Below, one piece after another: positions 9,639 to 20,579 of a DNA stretch of 64,000 bases. Numbering within the stretch: position 1 is the first letter of the stretch; every line of letters starts with the position of its first letter. The DNA is from Buddleja alternifolia. Its lineage: Eukaryota > Streptophyta > Magnoliopsida > Lamiales > Scrophulariaceae. The notes below the pieces were generated by a model, which saw only the letters and a list, made by a program, of their open reading frames with translations, made no database searches and was not told the DNA's origin. The stretch spans positions 26,923,101 to 26,987,100 of the forward strand of contig CM033396.1 of the NCBI GenBank assembly GCA_019426215.1. The letters run 5' to 3'. Made by a program: the position numbers and the translations under genes.

Positions 9639-10990
9639 GCGGGTCAGAATCAAAACCAGGAACATCAACACACAAATGCAGTTGTAAACGATGTCGGAGA
9701 TGCATTGGTTTGTTGCATTAATAGTCCAGTTGACCAATGGGTACTGAACTCAGGCGCGCCGTTTCATGCTACTTTTTGTAAGAATTATCTAACAAATTAT
9801 ACTTCTGAAAAAATTTGTAAAGGTATTTCTTGTAGGTAATGAACCCTTGGAAATTGTTGGGAAGGGGGATGTTGTAATAACGATGGCACAAGGGATGCAA
9901 TTCAAACTACAGAATGTGAGGCACGTTTCGAGGTTGAGGAAGAATTTGATCTCGATGGGTCAAATTGATAGTGATGGTTACACTATGGTGTTTGGTGATG
10001 GTGTATGGAAAATCACTAAAGCAAATAGGGTGGTGGCTCGTGGTAAGAAGTCATGGACTTTGTATACTACCGAGATAAAAAATGACTCATTAGCTGCAGT
10101 CGAGGACATAAAGGATATGCACTTATGGCATAGGCGACTTAGGCATGTGAGTGAGAAGGGAATGAGGATCATGGAAACTAAGGGAAAGCTTCCAATTTTG
10201 AATACGGTTAACTTGGGTCTTTGTGAAGACTGTGTACTTAGGTAGCAGAAAAATGTGAGTTTCTTCAAGACGGGAAGAGAACCGAAGGCAGAGAAATTGG
10301 TGCTTGTGCATACCGATGTATGGGGACTGGCACCCGTACAGTTTCTTGAGGGTCAAGATACTCTGTTACCTTCATAGACGATTTCACTTGAAAGGTATGG
10401 GTTTACTTTCTAAAAAATAAGTCAGAAGTATTTAATACCTTTAAGAAGTGAAAAGCGGAAGTTGAGAATGAGAAAGGTTTGTGACTGAAGAGTTTTAAGT
10501 CAGATAATGTCGGGGAGTATGAAAGCCAAGAATTCAAAGACTACTATCCAGAGAATGGGATCAAGATGATCAAGACCATTCCGGGGACTCCGCAACAGAA
10601 TAGGATAACAGAGTGGATGAATAGGACTTTGAATGAGCGGGTTAGGAGCATGAGACTCTACTTCGAGTTGCCAAAGACATTTTGGACTGATGCAGTGGGC
10701 ACATCGGCTTACCTCATCAACCGGGGACCTTCAGTACCGTTGGACTTCAAAATTCCAGAGGAGGTTTGGTTTGGAAAGAAGGTAACTCTATTGCATTTAA
10801 AAAAATTTAGTTGTTTATCTTATGTGTTGCATAGTTCTGATGACAGGGATAAATTGGATCCTAAAGCACTGAACTGCATCTGTATTGGTTATGGATGAGA
10901 GAGTTTTGGCTATCGGTTGTGGGATTACCAAAATAACAAAGTCATAAGGCATGGAGATGTTTCGTTCAATGAGAAGGTGATTTAGAAGGA
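9639..10990 (+). pseudogene. Copia protease and integrase region, degenerate
   Basis: In the same frame as the zinc knuckle, VLNSGAPFHAT (9741-9773) is the retropepsin active-site block. The catalytic Asp of the usual DSGA is Asn here (AAC at 9747-9749). Then 9847-10245 holds the gag-pre-integrase domain with LWHRRLRHVSEKGM and the zinc-binding CEDC. A stop at about 10243 and frameshifts follow. The integrase core resumes at 10566-10898 with GTPQQNRITEWMNRTLNERV, the conserved Q-N-G-x-x-E region. The G of QNG is R here, while the acidic residue (E of TEWMN) is present. The copy is inactive. Confidence 0.82.
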
Positions 10991-11152
10991 TAGACTAGGG
11001 GTTGAGACTGAGGATAATGAGAAACCGAAGGCGATATTGAAAGAGACCACTCTAGATGAGGTTGTAGGGAATAGAACTGAGAATAGGTTGAAGAAGATTC
11101 AGAGACTCCGCCACCAACCTAGAGAAGATCGAGTAGAACTCTAAAGCCAGAT

Positions 11153-11860
11153 ATGAGGTATTCCCCTTCCTTACATTATTTACATTTGACAAAGTCGTGG
11201 GAGCCCGAGTCGTATAAAGAGGCGATGAGTGTAGGAGATTATCTGAAGTGGAAGCTATCCGTGAAGGATGATATGAGCTCGCTTGAGAGAAATAAAACTT
11301 GGAGGTTGACTAAGTTGCCAGAGGGGAAACGAGCTTTCCAGAACAAGTGGATTTTCCAGTTTAAGGAACCTGATGGTAGTAAAAGGTACAAGGCAAGGTT
11401 GGTTGTTTAAGGATTCCAACAGAAGGAAAAGATTGACTACACTGAGATTTTTTTTCCGGTTGTCAAGTTGACTACCATTAGGATTGCTCTAAGTATTATT
11501 GTTGTAGAGGACCTACATATTGAACAATTAGATGTGAAAACGGCATTCCTCCATGGGGATTTGGAGAAGGGCATTTATATAGTTCTACCAGAATGTTTTC
11601 TAGAGAGTGGAAAAGGAAACCTTGTACGCAAGCTAGGGAAAAGCTTGCATAGTCTTAAGCAAGCTCCGAGGCAATGGTATAAGAAGTTTGACAAGTTCAT
11701 AGCTAGTAGTGGATTTACTAGGTGTCAAATGGACCATTGTTACTACTATATGAGGTTTAGGGATTGTTACATTATTTTGTTGCTTTATGTGGATGATATG
11801 TTAGTAGTCGGGTCTAATATGAGGGAAATCGATAAACTGAAGAAGCAACTGCCTATTTAA
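11153..11860 (+). pseudogene. Copia reverse transcriptase, two stops
   Basis: Two open frames (11153-11410 and 11468-11860) carry the Copia reverse transcriptase. The blocks are KWIFQFKEPDGSKRYKARLV, LDVKTAFLHGDLEKGIY, SLKQAPRQWYKKFD and the catalytic YVDDM at 11786-11800. The first frame ends at a stop where Ala- or Lys-containing 'ARLVAKGF' would be expected. The second ends at 11860 shortly after the polymerase palm. The catalytic YVDD is retained, so this part decayed by stops and frameshifts rather than active-site loss. Confidence 0.88.
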
Positions 11861-12720
11861 TTGTTTATGATTGACTTGGAAGCTACAAATACAATAATTG
11901 GGATGAGGATCATTCGAGATAGGCCGAGTGAGAGTATCAAGTTGACTCAAGAGAAGTATATAGAAAAGATACTTGCTAGATTCGCAATCACAAATGCAAA
12001 GTGTGAAAGTATTCCTTTGGGGGGTCACTTTATATTGAGTAAGGAACCTAAGAATTCCTTATGCCTCTGCCATTAGGAATTTGATGTACGCAATGGTGTG
12101 TACAAGGCCGGATATAGCTCATGCAGTGGGAGTTGAGCTGGTATATGGCTAATCCGGGTTTCAAGCATTTTGAAGCAGTAAAGTGGCTACCGAGGTATTT
12201 GAGGGGTACATCAAGTATGTGCTTGTGTTTTTCAAGCAGTAGTTTTACTTTAGAGGGCTTCTTGGATGTGGATTTACGTGGTGATCAAGATGGTCTAAAT
12301 AGTACATCGGGGTATTTTTACACTTTGGGTGACATTGCAATAAGTTGGACTTCTAGGCTACAAAAGTCTGTAGCACTCTCCGCAACCGAAACCGAGTATA
12401 TTGCTGTTTTAGAAGTGGGTAAAGAGATGGTTTGGTTGAAAAACTTTCTGAGGGAGATTGACAAGGAGCAATGGGATTGTGCACTTTATAGTGATAGTCA
12501 AAGTGCCATTTGTTTGGTAAAGAATCCAGTGTTTCATTCGAGGACTACGCATATTCAATTGAATTATCATCATATCCGAGAGATGATAGATGATGGGACT
12601 TTAGAGTAGAAGAAGATGCTTGGTTCCAAGAATCCAGCTGATATGTTAACTAAGGGAGTTACCACCAAGAAACTGAGGTTTTGTATGACCTCAAGTTTCT
12701 GTGATGAATGAGGGTAGTCT
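11861..12720 (+). pseudogene. Copia reverse transcriptase end and RNase H
   Basis: 11861-12076 continues the connection region (IIGMRIIRDRPSESIKLTQE). 12121-12609 holds the RNase H: STSGYFYTLGDIAISWTSRL, SVALSATETEYIAVLEVGKE, ALYSDSQSAICLVKNPVFHS and HIQLNYHHIREMIDDG. The D and E residues of the Copia RNase H core (E of TETEY, D of YSDSQ) are visible. A stop at 12607 precedes KKMLGSKNPADMLTKGV, the usual C-terminal tail. The frameshift between the two parts lies near 12076-12121. Confidence 0.88.
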
Positions 12721-12780
12721 GCACTAGAGGGTACTTTCACCGGGGTGGTTAAAAGTATGTCAAGAGTTGAGTTAAATCAG

Positions 12781-12799
12781 TCTCCAAGTGGGAGATTAA
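12781..12799 (+). promoter_or_regulatory. Polypurine tract of the Tork-like element
   Basis: The sequence CCAAGTGGGAGATTAA lies directly before the 3' LTR start at 12800. A tract of the form AAGTGGGAGATT is the common plus-strand primer of Copia elements. It fixes the left edge of the 3' LTR. Confidence 0.75.
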
Positions 12800-13295
12800 T
12801 GAGTATGAAGACTGATTTACAGATGGGTTCGAGTCGGGAGGATCGAAGAGAAAGGAATTAGACTTTATTGAAGTGGATTAACTAGGAACAAGTGTGATAG
12901 TTGCTGCTACCAAAACAGAATACATTGAAAAAGGAGCAAAGTGCCATAGCCGCGGCTACGAGGTTGACAACGACCGTTTAGCCACGGCTAAGGGATCGGT
13001 AGCCGTGGCAAAAACTGCTGGTAGAAAAAAGAGCAATTTTTTGGAAAGTTTGAGACTCTTCTTTGTGTTCAAGATTTGTTTCCTAGTTTGATACAAACTC
13101 CCATCTTTTTTCCATGTCTTAGAATTATAAATTGAGGAACTCCTTTTGTATTAGGTATCACTCTCATAGAATCAATAAAACCTCTAGTATAGACCTGGAC
13201 ATAGACATTTTTGGCCAAACCACGTAAATCATGTGTTCTTTTTTTTCTTGCTTTTTCATTCATTTTTATTTGTTTATGCGCATTGATTCCTAACA
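12800..13295 (+). repeat. 3' LTR of the Tork-like Copia element (496 bp)
   Basis: It begins TGAGTATGAAGACTGATT and ends TTGATTCCTAACA. It has the same palindromic core (TAGCCGCGGCTA, 12947-12958) as the 5' LTR. About 50 bp near 12890-12930 are longer than in the 5' copy. Further motifs TTAGCCACGGCTAA and GTAGCCGTGGC follow. The two LTRs differ at many positions, which points to an old insertion. Confidence 0.85.
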
Positions 13296-14347
13296 ATTTC
13301 TAGCTGAACATAAAAATTTGGACCATCAATTGTTTTGATGAACTGATTGATTTTGTAATATTTTTTAGATATAATGTATGAAAATACAATGTTTTTGAGG
13401 CGCGTCACTAAAACTAAAATTTGCATAACCTGTGAAATGAAAAATGCAAGTTTGCTCTCGGTAGAAAATGTTGATTAGCTAAAATTAGTGGCTTACAATA
13501 TGCAAATATAACTGTTAAACTGAAGTAAGCAAGAGACTGGGCAACAAGCCAATAAGTGCATATAAATATCCTAATGTAGACTAACAAACTTAAACTCTAT
13601 CTCTCCTTGAATTGAAATAGTAGTTGTTCTTACGATTATATTGGCTCCCATCGTAGAACTCTTCCCCTATCCTTATCAACCTATCCGCCCGCCAGTCCGC
13701 CACTTCCCAACTGCATGCCACAACCCTTCTCACCCCTCCCCCTTCCCGCTTCCGCCTCTCTCCTCCCGATTTCATTATCCTCGCTCCATGAGTAGGAAGC
13801 TATCCCCACTGCGTGATTTTGTCAGTAACAAATGGTCTTAAATTTTTTTTACTAATTAGCTCTTAATTTATTAATATATTGTTATTCTCTCGAATAAGGT
13901 CGTCCTAAATCAGAATTAATATTTTCTTACATTATAGTACTTTTATCATTTTTCTTGGATAGTTGACATGTTGTTGTCCAATTAACTCCTTAATAGTTAT
14001 TACTTTTTTGTGAGAGATATAATTAAAATAATAGTCTAATTTTCTATTAAAAAAAAATAAAGAAATAAAGAAGACAAAGAAGACACATGTACATTATTAA
14101 ACCAATCAATCTCTCTCTCTTTCTGTGGATCTGAACACAAATTAAGGAGACAACAACAGAATTGAGCAAATAGAGATGGAGGGTACGTGGGGGCAAATGG
14201 GCGCAACACTAGGCTGCAACCTCCAACCACGGTCGCTTGCCCTAGTTCGGACCCCCCCCCCCCAGCTGCATTGAGAGTTGAGACATTATTATCACTTTCA
14301 TAATTGTCAGCTTAATTGCCCAGCCTTCTCTCCCTTCACCTCTCATG
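13296..14347. other. Non-coding region, no gene seen
   Basis: About 1 kb of mixed sequence. A C-rich stretch near 13680-13770 opens a proline-rich frame (13641-13841) that I do not accept as a gene. A run of about 14 C occurs at 14251-14264. No transposon ends, RNA gene or conserved coding sequence recognised. Confidence 0.5.
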
Positions 14348-14585
14348 CATTTTTCATCCCATAACTTTTTTCTAATTCAATTTTGATCTCATTTGTTATC
14401 AATATTTCATATATAATCTTAGAACTTTCAAAATATCTCACATTTAGTCCCAACCAAAGAAATTTGATGATCAACTCCGTTAGTTAACCTTCTGACCAGT
14501 TTTTTGGGGGGAGAATTTGTGCATGAATGCACTCACACGCATATTATATATTATCACGATATTTCTATTCAATGTCACGTGTCAC

Positions 14586-15658
14586 AAGGGGCGGATTTAG
14601 GGGTAGGATGCATATAAATCTATGGTTATGGCCCTCCTAAGCTATAAAGTTTATGGTTTCATGTATGATTCAAATTTGTTTGTAGCGCAGATGGCTAAAG
14701 GTTATATGCTAAGGTCCCTTATCTTTTAAGGGCTGGAGTTCGAATCCTCCAGCCCTTTTTTTATTATCTTTTAAGGTATTTTGATTTAGAGTTCAAGTTT
14801 TCAATGAAAAAGACACCATTCCTTCACAATCCCCCTTTCTTTTATTCTTTATCCTTTTTATTTAAGTCCTTAAATTTAGTTAAAAAGACAATTACCTAAA
14901 AATAAAATGGGAACTGCCAATAACTTTAACTTTCATATTTAAACTACATTTCAAACTTTATAAGAATTTAAATTAACAAATATATCTCCTAAACTAACAA
15001 TGGATTGTTTAAAAGAAAAAATATACAAAATATCAACAAATCTAAAGACAAAAAAAATTCGACCATCATACATTAATTTAGAATTTATCCAAACAATTTA
15101 TGAATAAAATAATTACATAGTGTGAATAGTTATCACTTTACATTCATTTGAAAATTTTGTCATTATTAATATTAAAATAATCACTTTATGATAAAGAGAT
15201 TATTTTAATATTAATAATTGCTACCTTATTCTTTATTTTTTGAAAAATTATCATTATAATACTATTGAAACTTTGGGTTGCATAAAGTGATTATATTAGT
15301 GTCAATAGTTATTACTTTATATAATTGCCGTTATAATATTGTTGTTTGCTGTATCTTTTATTTTTTTCGATTAAATGTTATTTTCTTGATCTCTATTAAC
15401 TAATTGTTTGTGTCTATGAATTAGATAGAAAACATCACTAATCTTAAATAAAAGAGGTTAGAAAATCAAGTATAATAAAAAATATCACGAAAAAGTTATA
15501 GTAATTTATTGAAAGTTTGTTATTTTATTTTTTTTTACATGTGATAATTGTAATTTGTTAAATCTAAAAATAAGTTTGAATACAAATATTGTCAAAAAAA
15601 TTTGCTCTATAGTAAACCGCCCCCCCCCCCCAATGATTTGATCTTGGATCCGTCCCTG
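14586..15658. mobile_element. Non-autonomous hAT-like element with perfect 8-bp TSD
   Basis: CGTGTCAC occurs immediately on both sides (14578-14585 and 15659-15666), an exact 8-bp duplication as expected of hAT transposition. The ends are inverted: AAGGGGCGGATTTAG on the left and, read inward from the right, CAGGGACGGATCCAAG. CAGGGGCGGA-type ends are known from plant hAT elements. The interior is AT-rich with no transposase but contains a tRNA-like module near the left end. A run of 12 C lies at about 15620-15631. Confidence 0.85.
14683..14764 (+). ncRNA. tRNA-like (SINE-like) Pol III module inside the hAT element
   Basis: TAGCGCAGATGG (14683-14694) fits the Pol III A box and GTTCGAATCC (14739-14748, approximately) fits the B box. 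A 5-bp anticodon-like stem CCCTT/AAGGG encloses the 7-nt loop ATCTTTT, which would give anticodon CTT (Lys) with T at position 33. A 6-bp T-arm stem CTGGAG/CTCCAG encloses the B box. It ends in a T7-T8 run, a Pol III terminator. No proper acceptor stem or CCA-ready 3' end is seen, so this is a degenerate tRNA-Lys-like or SINE-like sequence, not a working tRNA. Confidence 0.55.
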
Positions 15659-15852
15659 CGTGTCACTCACGCACAAGATCCCCCGAAAAAACCTGTCAAA
15701 AGGTTGACTAACGAAGTCGACCGTTAAATTTTGAATGGAAAGTTCTGTTGCGATAAATGTGAGATATTTTGAAAATTATAGGACTAAATATGAGGAATCT
15801 GTAACGAATGGGATTAAAAATGAACTAGGGCAAAGTTATGGGACGAAAAATA

Positions 15853-16052
15853 TAATTTTGACTACATGTATGCATAAAGAAAGTTTAATACAAAAATAAT
15901 CAACTAAATCAAGATCCTACTTAATTATGTAAAGTATTTTGTAACTCAGCTCCATTTGTTTCCTAGTGTTGCATAGTTCATCTAGGAAAATGGGAAACAC
16001 ATTAACCCCACCTGCATGCAACAATTGTTAATATATATATATATATATATAT
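15853..16052. other. Spacer with (TA)n microsatellite
   Basis: Short AT-rich sequence between the MITE arm and the Tat-like LTR. It ends in a TA repeat of about 11 units (16030-16052), into which the LTR element appears inserted. No gene. Confidence 0.6.
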
Positions 16053-16523
16053 TGATGTGCACCAAAAATGTTTAAGACAGTAATTAAGAGTAAACTAGTC
16101 AGACCAAAAAGTCCGCGGTTAATAAACTAGTCAGACCAAAAAGGGCTGACGACATATTAAGAGTACTTGGGCTATTTTTATTAGTCTAAGGGTTATATTA
16201 TTAAGCCTGATGGGCTATTGGCAAAGTTAGGCCCACGGCCCATAGCCCATTGTCAGCTCTATATAAATACCTTATAGGAGTTGGGAAAGACTCATTATCT
16301 ACTCCTCAAAAAAAAAATTCATTGGCTATTAAAAGTAACCCTATAAAAGAACTTTGAACAGACTTGATCCCTATTCATCGGGTACATAGGTAACTCACTA
16401 AATTCGAGTGCAGTCTATACATTTATCAACCCTCAACCTTGTTTATTGTGTGTTGGATCGGTTCCATCACCCCATGTGGTCAATCACGTGTTATTCATTG
16501 ACTGACGATTTTTACTATCATCA
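16053..16523 (+). repeat. 5' LTR of the Tat-like element
   Basis: It starts TGATGTGCACC and ends ACTATCATCA just before the PBS. It is homologous to 23329-23806. A likely core promoter is CTATATAAATACC near 16258. A near-duplicate pair of short blocks (AAACTAGTCAGACCAAAAAG) occurs at about 16093-16112 and 16124-16143, which the 3' LTR does not show in the same form. Confidence 0.82.
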
Positions 16524-16526
16524 GTT

Positions 16527-16544
16527 TGGCGCCCTCTGTGGGAA
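16527..16544 (+). promoter_or_regulatory. Primer-binding site of the Tat-like element
   Basis: TGGCGCCCTCTGTGGGAA lies 3 bp after the LTR end. Tat-lineage and related Gypsy elements carry TGGCGCC(G)TCTGTGGGAA-type sites there. I do not assign the tRNA with confidence. Confidence 0.7.
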
Positions 16545-16569
16545 CAGCGCTCCAGCCACTGAGTATTCA

Positions 16570-18110
16570 AACTAGATCACAAGCTCGTACTATTGGTGAT
16601 AGAATGACTAGTCACCATCAGCCAGCTGCTGCCGATGAACTTTCTAACCCAACGCCTGAAGATTAACCTAACATTCAAGTGGGAGAAGAAAATTCCCCCA
16701 ACGGTCCGACTGAGGCGAAGGTCCTGAAAAAGCGCCCCCAACGAACGAGCAAAATGTGCCGCCTGTAACACCACCGGTGATTCCATCCCCTGCTTCCTGG
16801 GTGTTCGAGATCACCCAAGAGGCACTGCTTGCTCTAGTTGAAGAGGCCTCAGTGCGTGTAGCAGCGAGGGCTGTTCAGCAATACGCGCAGGCACATCCAT
16901 CATGTGTACCACCTGTTCCATCAGCTAATAGGAGGTAAGACCCCCACACGAGAAGCCATCAAGAGGCTCCCCATCCTCAAGAGAAAGGTTTGCAAGATCC
17001 ACCCCCTCCATCCGCACGTAGGGGTCAGGAGCCTTGAGAGAAGAGTCGTCCCCACTGAGTGGCGCCTAGTCAATCACCCCGCCAAGGTCAAGAATCCTTG
17101 ACCCTGGTGGGATTGGATCTAGGTGATCCAACTCCCCGGTGAATGGGGCAGTGCGAGACAAAGAAGAGACTAGTGTGGTTTCATCCCCTGAGAGACCACC
17201 TAAGGGAAGAGATAGAAGGCCAACGCCTCCTAAGTCTCCACGCTGAGGTGAAGTCTCATTGACCCCCGAAGAGACCTTGCCAAGGCAAGATGGCCAAAAA
17301 AGGCACGCATCTCGCCATGATGGAAGTCTGGAGAACCAAGAGCGATATGAAGACATGCAGCTGGTGCCATTAGCCGTAGCACCTCCTAAGAGAAGTCCTT
17401 TGTACCCAAAGATTTTGGCTGAGTCTTTGGCACAGGGGCTTAAGATACCCCACTTAAGTGAATATGAGGGTGTTGGTGACCTTCAGGAACACGTTGACAA
17501 GTTCAACGCCAAGGCTGATATGTATGACCTCAGTGATGTAGCCCACTATAAGATCTTTAGAACCACCCTCTCTGGACCGTCTCTTAGCTAGTTCAATCGA
17601 CTGCCCGCCGGTACCATCACCGATTTTGAGCAGCTGACCCAGCGCTTCCTCAATCATTTATCCATGAACAAGAAGTACCCCAAGACGACATCTTTCTTGT
17701 TCACAGTGGTACAAAAAAATGGTGAATCTTTGAGGGAATACGTGCAGCATTTTTCCAATGTGGTGTCAGAAGTGCCACATGTCAACCACGAGTTGTTTTC
17801 GGGAATAATGCAAAAAAACCTACGTAATAGTAGGTTCAAGGAGTCAATAGATGGGAAGCCCCCATCAACCATGGAAGAGTTGTTGGCCAAAGCTGAGAAA
17901 TACATAAGAATTGAGGGCCGACTAAGAATGAAGGTAGTGGCAATAAGAGAAAGGCCAGAGATGACGACAAGATGCCGGAGGCCAAGGAGCGTAAACACAT
18001 GCCTCCTTCGGGGTTTGCTAAGTATACCCCCTAACACTCCCTAGAGAGCAAGTCCTAGCTATCGCTGAGCAACAAGGCATAGTGCAACGGCCCAAGAAGA
18101 TGAGAGACAA
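16570..18110 (+). pseudogene. Gypsy (Tat-like) gag, degenerate
   Basis: The N-terminal part begins near IQTRSQARTIGDRMTSHH and is broken by stops and frameshifts. From 17259 a long frame carries the gag capsid domain: LAESLAQGLKIPHLSEYEG, then FNAKADMYDLSDVAHYKIF, FEQLTQRFLNHL, LREYVQHFSNVV and EELLAKAEKYIRIE. This is the retrotransposon gag (PF03732-type) pattern. One stop (TAG at 17589-17591) interrupts it where the family has Trp in 'SWFNRLP'; the same frame continues on both sides to 18044. Gag would package the element RNA. Confidence 0.82.
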
Positions 18111-18870
18111 GGCTTGAAATCGAAGAAGTATTATCAGTTCCACCAAGATAAGGGTCGCACGACTGAGGAATGCCATCATCTGCAAGTTGAGATACAAAAG
18201 CTGATTAAAATAATCTACCTACAAGAGGTAGTTTCCCCATCCAGTTCAGCCATTCAAACACCTCCGGGACCGAGGGGTAGAGATGGGGGCAAAAACAACA
18301 CCCCAATGGCGGACTCGGAGATGGATAACCCCCAGGGAATGGAATCATAGGGGTGATCTTAGGAGGCCCAGTAGGAGGAGATTCAGTGAACTCGAGGAAG
18401 GTGTCACTAAGGGCAGCAACGGAGTTGCACACCATAAACTTCCCCCGCGGGGTGCAAATTAATCATATAGAGCCCAAGATTTATACCATTAAATTCGGGC
18501 AGCAAGACTTGAGAGAGGGCATCCTCTTGGTAAATGATGCTTTGGTGATATCAGCAACCATCTCCAATTTCTGGATGAAGACAGTGTTCGACAGTGGGTG
18601 TTCAGCAGACATAATATTCTACAACACCTTTACCCAACTAGGAGTGGACATTACTCAGCTCCAAGCAATCAACACCCCCTTACTCGATTCACGGGGCAGA
18701 CTGTGGAAGCCTTGGGGTAAGTGTCTCTCCCCATCTCTCTAACGCATATCCTGCCCAGTCCACCAAAATGGTTAAGTTTCTAGTGGTCAAAGCAACCCCC
18801 ACTTACAATGTCATATTGGGGAGGCCGAGCTTAAACTTGTTTCAAGCGGTCATCTCAACTTACCATATGA
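18111..18870 (+). pseudogene. Gag C-terminus and retropepsin, degenerate
   Basis: 18114-18350 has YYQFHQDKGRTTEECHHLQV, the usual gag C-terminal region of this group (a zinc-finger-like C/H block follows the capsid domain). 18353-18742 contains the protease: TVFDSGCSADIIFYNTFTQL, where the catalytic Asp is retained, and NTPLL. After a frameshift, PTYNVILGRPSLNLFQAVIS at about 18800-18860 is the second conserved protease block (ILGRP). The ORF at 18890-19213 begins beyond it and is probably the linker that would lead into reverse transcriptase. Confidence 0.78.
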
Positions 18871-18889
18871 AGGTCAAGTTTCTCACCCT

Positions 18890-19213
18890 GTGGGAACTGG
18901 GGAAGCTGTCGGTGATGTTAAGATAGCAAGGGAATGTTATGCTAACGCGTCGAAGAAGCCAAAGAGTAAGCATGGCGACAATGATCCCACAAACAAAGGG
19001 AAACAAATCGCGATCAACTTAATATCGCTGCGGGAAGCTCGCTTACGAGGCAAGACCAAATCAGCCCATGCTTGGCCAATATCCCAACGGTCAAATATCT
19101 ATGAAGAAGAGAAGCCACTCCAAGGCAGCCGCGTGCCAGCAGTGAAGATCGCTAGTGAGGTGAACCCCATGGGGAATTACTCCCTGGACACGACAAAGCA
19201 TTATGCCCCATGA
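18890..19213 (+). pseudogene. Post-protease linker fragment
   Basis: A 107-codon frame directly after the protease blocks includes VGDVKIARECYANASKKPKS and a Lys-rich stretch. The 'A-R-x-C-Y' pattern is typical of the segment that follows the protease in Tat-like polyproteins. No reverse transcriptase motif follows. Sequence after 19213 has no long open frame. Confidence 0.5.
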
Positions 19214-20579
19214 GGCGTCAGCAGGTAACAAGTTAAAAACACCATTTTATTTCCTATTCTACAACTGGACAATCTCAAGTTCGCCATGAGCCAAGTGTTG
19301 CGTTCCCTTTACTTTAAGTTTTGAGGTGCCTAGGTGCACCTACATACGTTGTCGTTTTGAGATGCCTGTGAGCACTCCCATTTTTTATTTTTGCATGGAT
19401 GGTTGGATACTTTATTTCTCTAGTGTTGAATAGCACCTTTATCATTATAAAGTGATGAATGTTATTTTCATGTGAAAACATGCTAACACATCCAATGAAT
19501 GTGTAATACGTTACCAAGGGTGATTTAATAACACCTAAAACAAACGCCCCTCAGAATCACTGCTTCCGACCGAGGCTACTTCATAAAATTCAAAGCCCCC
19601 TTTTTTGAGGCTAACATAGGTGGAACAATAAATGCCCCCCGAACCCTTGAGATCTCGGTAGAAGCAAGCCCACCTTATTATCTTTCCAGCATTACCGAGA
19701 GGGTATGAGGTAAAAAACAAAAAAAAACCTTCGACATGGAATCTGGACCGAGATCATACAAATATAATTAAGGTGATAATTCACCTCGTACATACAAAAC
19801 TAAGGTGATTATCCACCTCATACCAACATGGAAAAAGTGATACTTCACTTTATGCGACAAGTAAATAACACTAGTGGCTATTCAAGCCTCCGAAAACAAA
19901 TGTCACCCTCGTGAAAAAGCTGCAAAATGTCATGCCGCAAAATCACTAGGGTCGATACTCATTCAACCGAGCCTTGAACTCTCATTATCAACAAGGCACC
20001 ATACGCCAAGCAAAGAAACACCCATCTAACCCCGTGGTATCAAAAAACAATACTTACTCCTGAATACGAATCACATATTAAGGATTAGGGGACAAGGTAT
20101 TGGAGAAATAAACAAACAACTAGCCAGCTAGTGAACGAACAGCTAACTAGTAGCTAATTGAGAAATAAACAAATAGCTAACTATTAGCTAACTAACATGC
20201 AACGACTATGGATATCTAATATGTCGGCCATGCATTTTTCAAATTGAAGAATAGCAAATGTACCAAAGAAACATTCACCTGTAACCGTCACTAAAAATCA
20301 CCAGTGGTGCATTAAAATAACAAAGTGCCTAAGCTAAAACTCAAGAAGCTGCAAAGTACTAAGGCAAGAGTAGAATAAATAATATATCGCTCAGAAAGTA
20401 TGCCCACGACGTGCTAAGATAGCTAGGAGGTAAAAAAAGATGGCCAATATTAATGAAAATCCCAAAAGTCAACATGCTAAAGAGAGAGTAAATATCCGAC
20501 AAGCCTCAAAAGGCTACAAATCTAAACATAATAATTCAAGGACAAAGTTAGCCCATCTATGACCAAACAAGAATAAGTC
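19214..20579. other. Non-coding interior of the Tat-like element
   Basis: About 1.4 kb with no protein motif on either strand, occupying the place where pol should begin. It contains imperfect short repeats: GTGATAATTCACCTC, GTGATTATCCACCTC and GTGATACTTCACTT at 19770-19860, and several AGCTAACTA-type copies at 20120-20200. It may be a remnant of untranslated sequence from a non-autonomous derivative. Confidence 0.5.

Larger units (their letters stand above)
7655..13295 (+). mobile_element. Tork/Tnt1-like Ty1/Copia retrotransposon, complete but decayed
   Basis: Two LTRs (7655-8107 and 12800-13295) flank gag, protease, integrase, reverse transcriptase and RNase H in that order on the plus strand, which is the Copia order. 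A PBS follows the 5' LTR and a purine-rich tract precedes the 3' LTR. Flanking 5-mers are GTTTC (left) and ATTTC (right), a 4/5 match consistent with an aged target-site duplication. Many stops and frameshifts and a 751-bp insertion in gag make it inactive. The Tork/Tnt1 assignment is by resemblance of gag and pol sequence and is inference. Confidence 0.88.
14348..15852. mobile_element. Long-TIR MITE-like element, split by a hAT insertion
   Basis: The left arm (about 14348-14577) and the right arm (about 15667-15852) are imperfect inverted repeats of roughly 200 bp. Matching blocks are CATCCCATAACTTT, TTTCAAAATATCTCACATTT and GTTAGTTAACCTTCTGAC on the left, with their counterparts on the right. 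Arms rich in 'TTTAGTCCC'-type sequence belong to a common type of plant foldback or Mutator-like MITE. The centre is now occupied by the hAT-like element at 14586-15658. No transposase is present. Confidence 0.72.

Noticed and set aside
13641..13841. Proline-rich 66-codon frame in a C-rich stretch
   Set aside because: Composition alone explains the frame; no conserved motif, splice signals or neighbouring exons seen.
14683..14764. Functional tRNA-Lys (CTT) gene
   Set aside because: The anticodon and T arms are good, but no acceptor stem pairing could be formed and the D arm is irregular, so I call it tRNA-like only.
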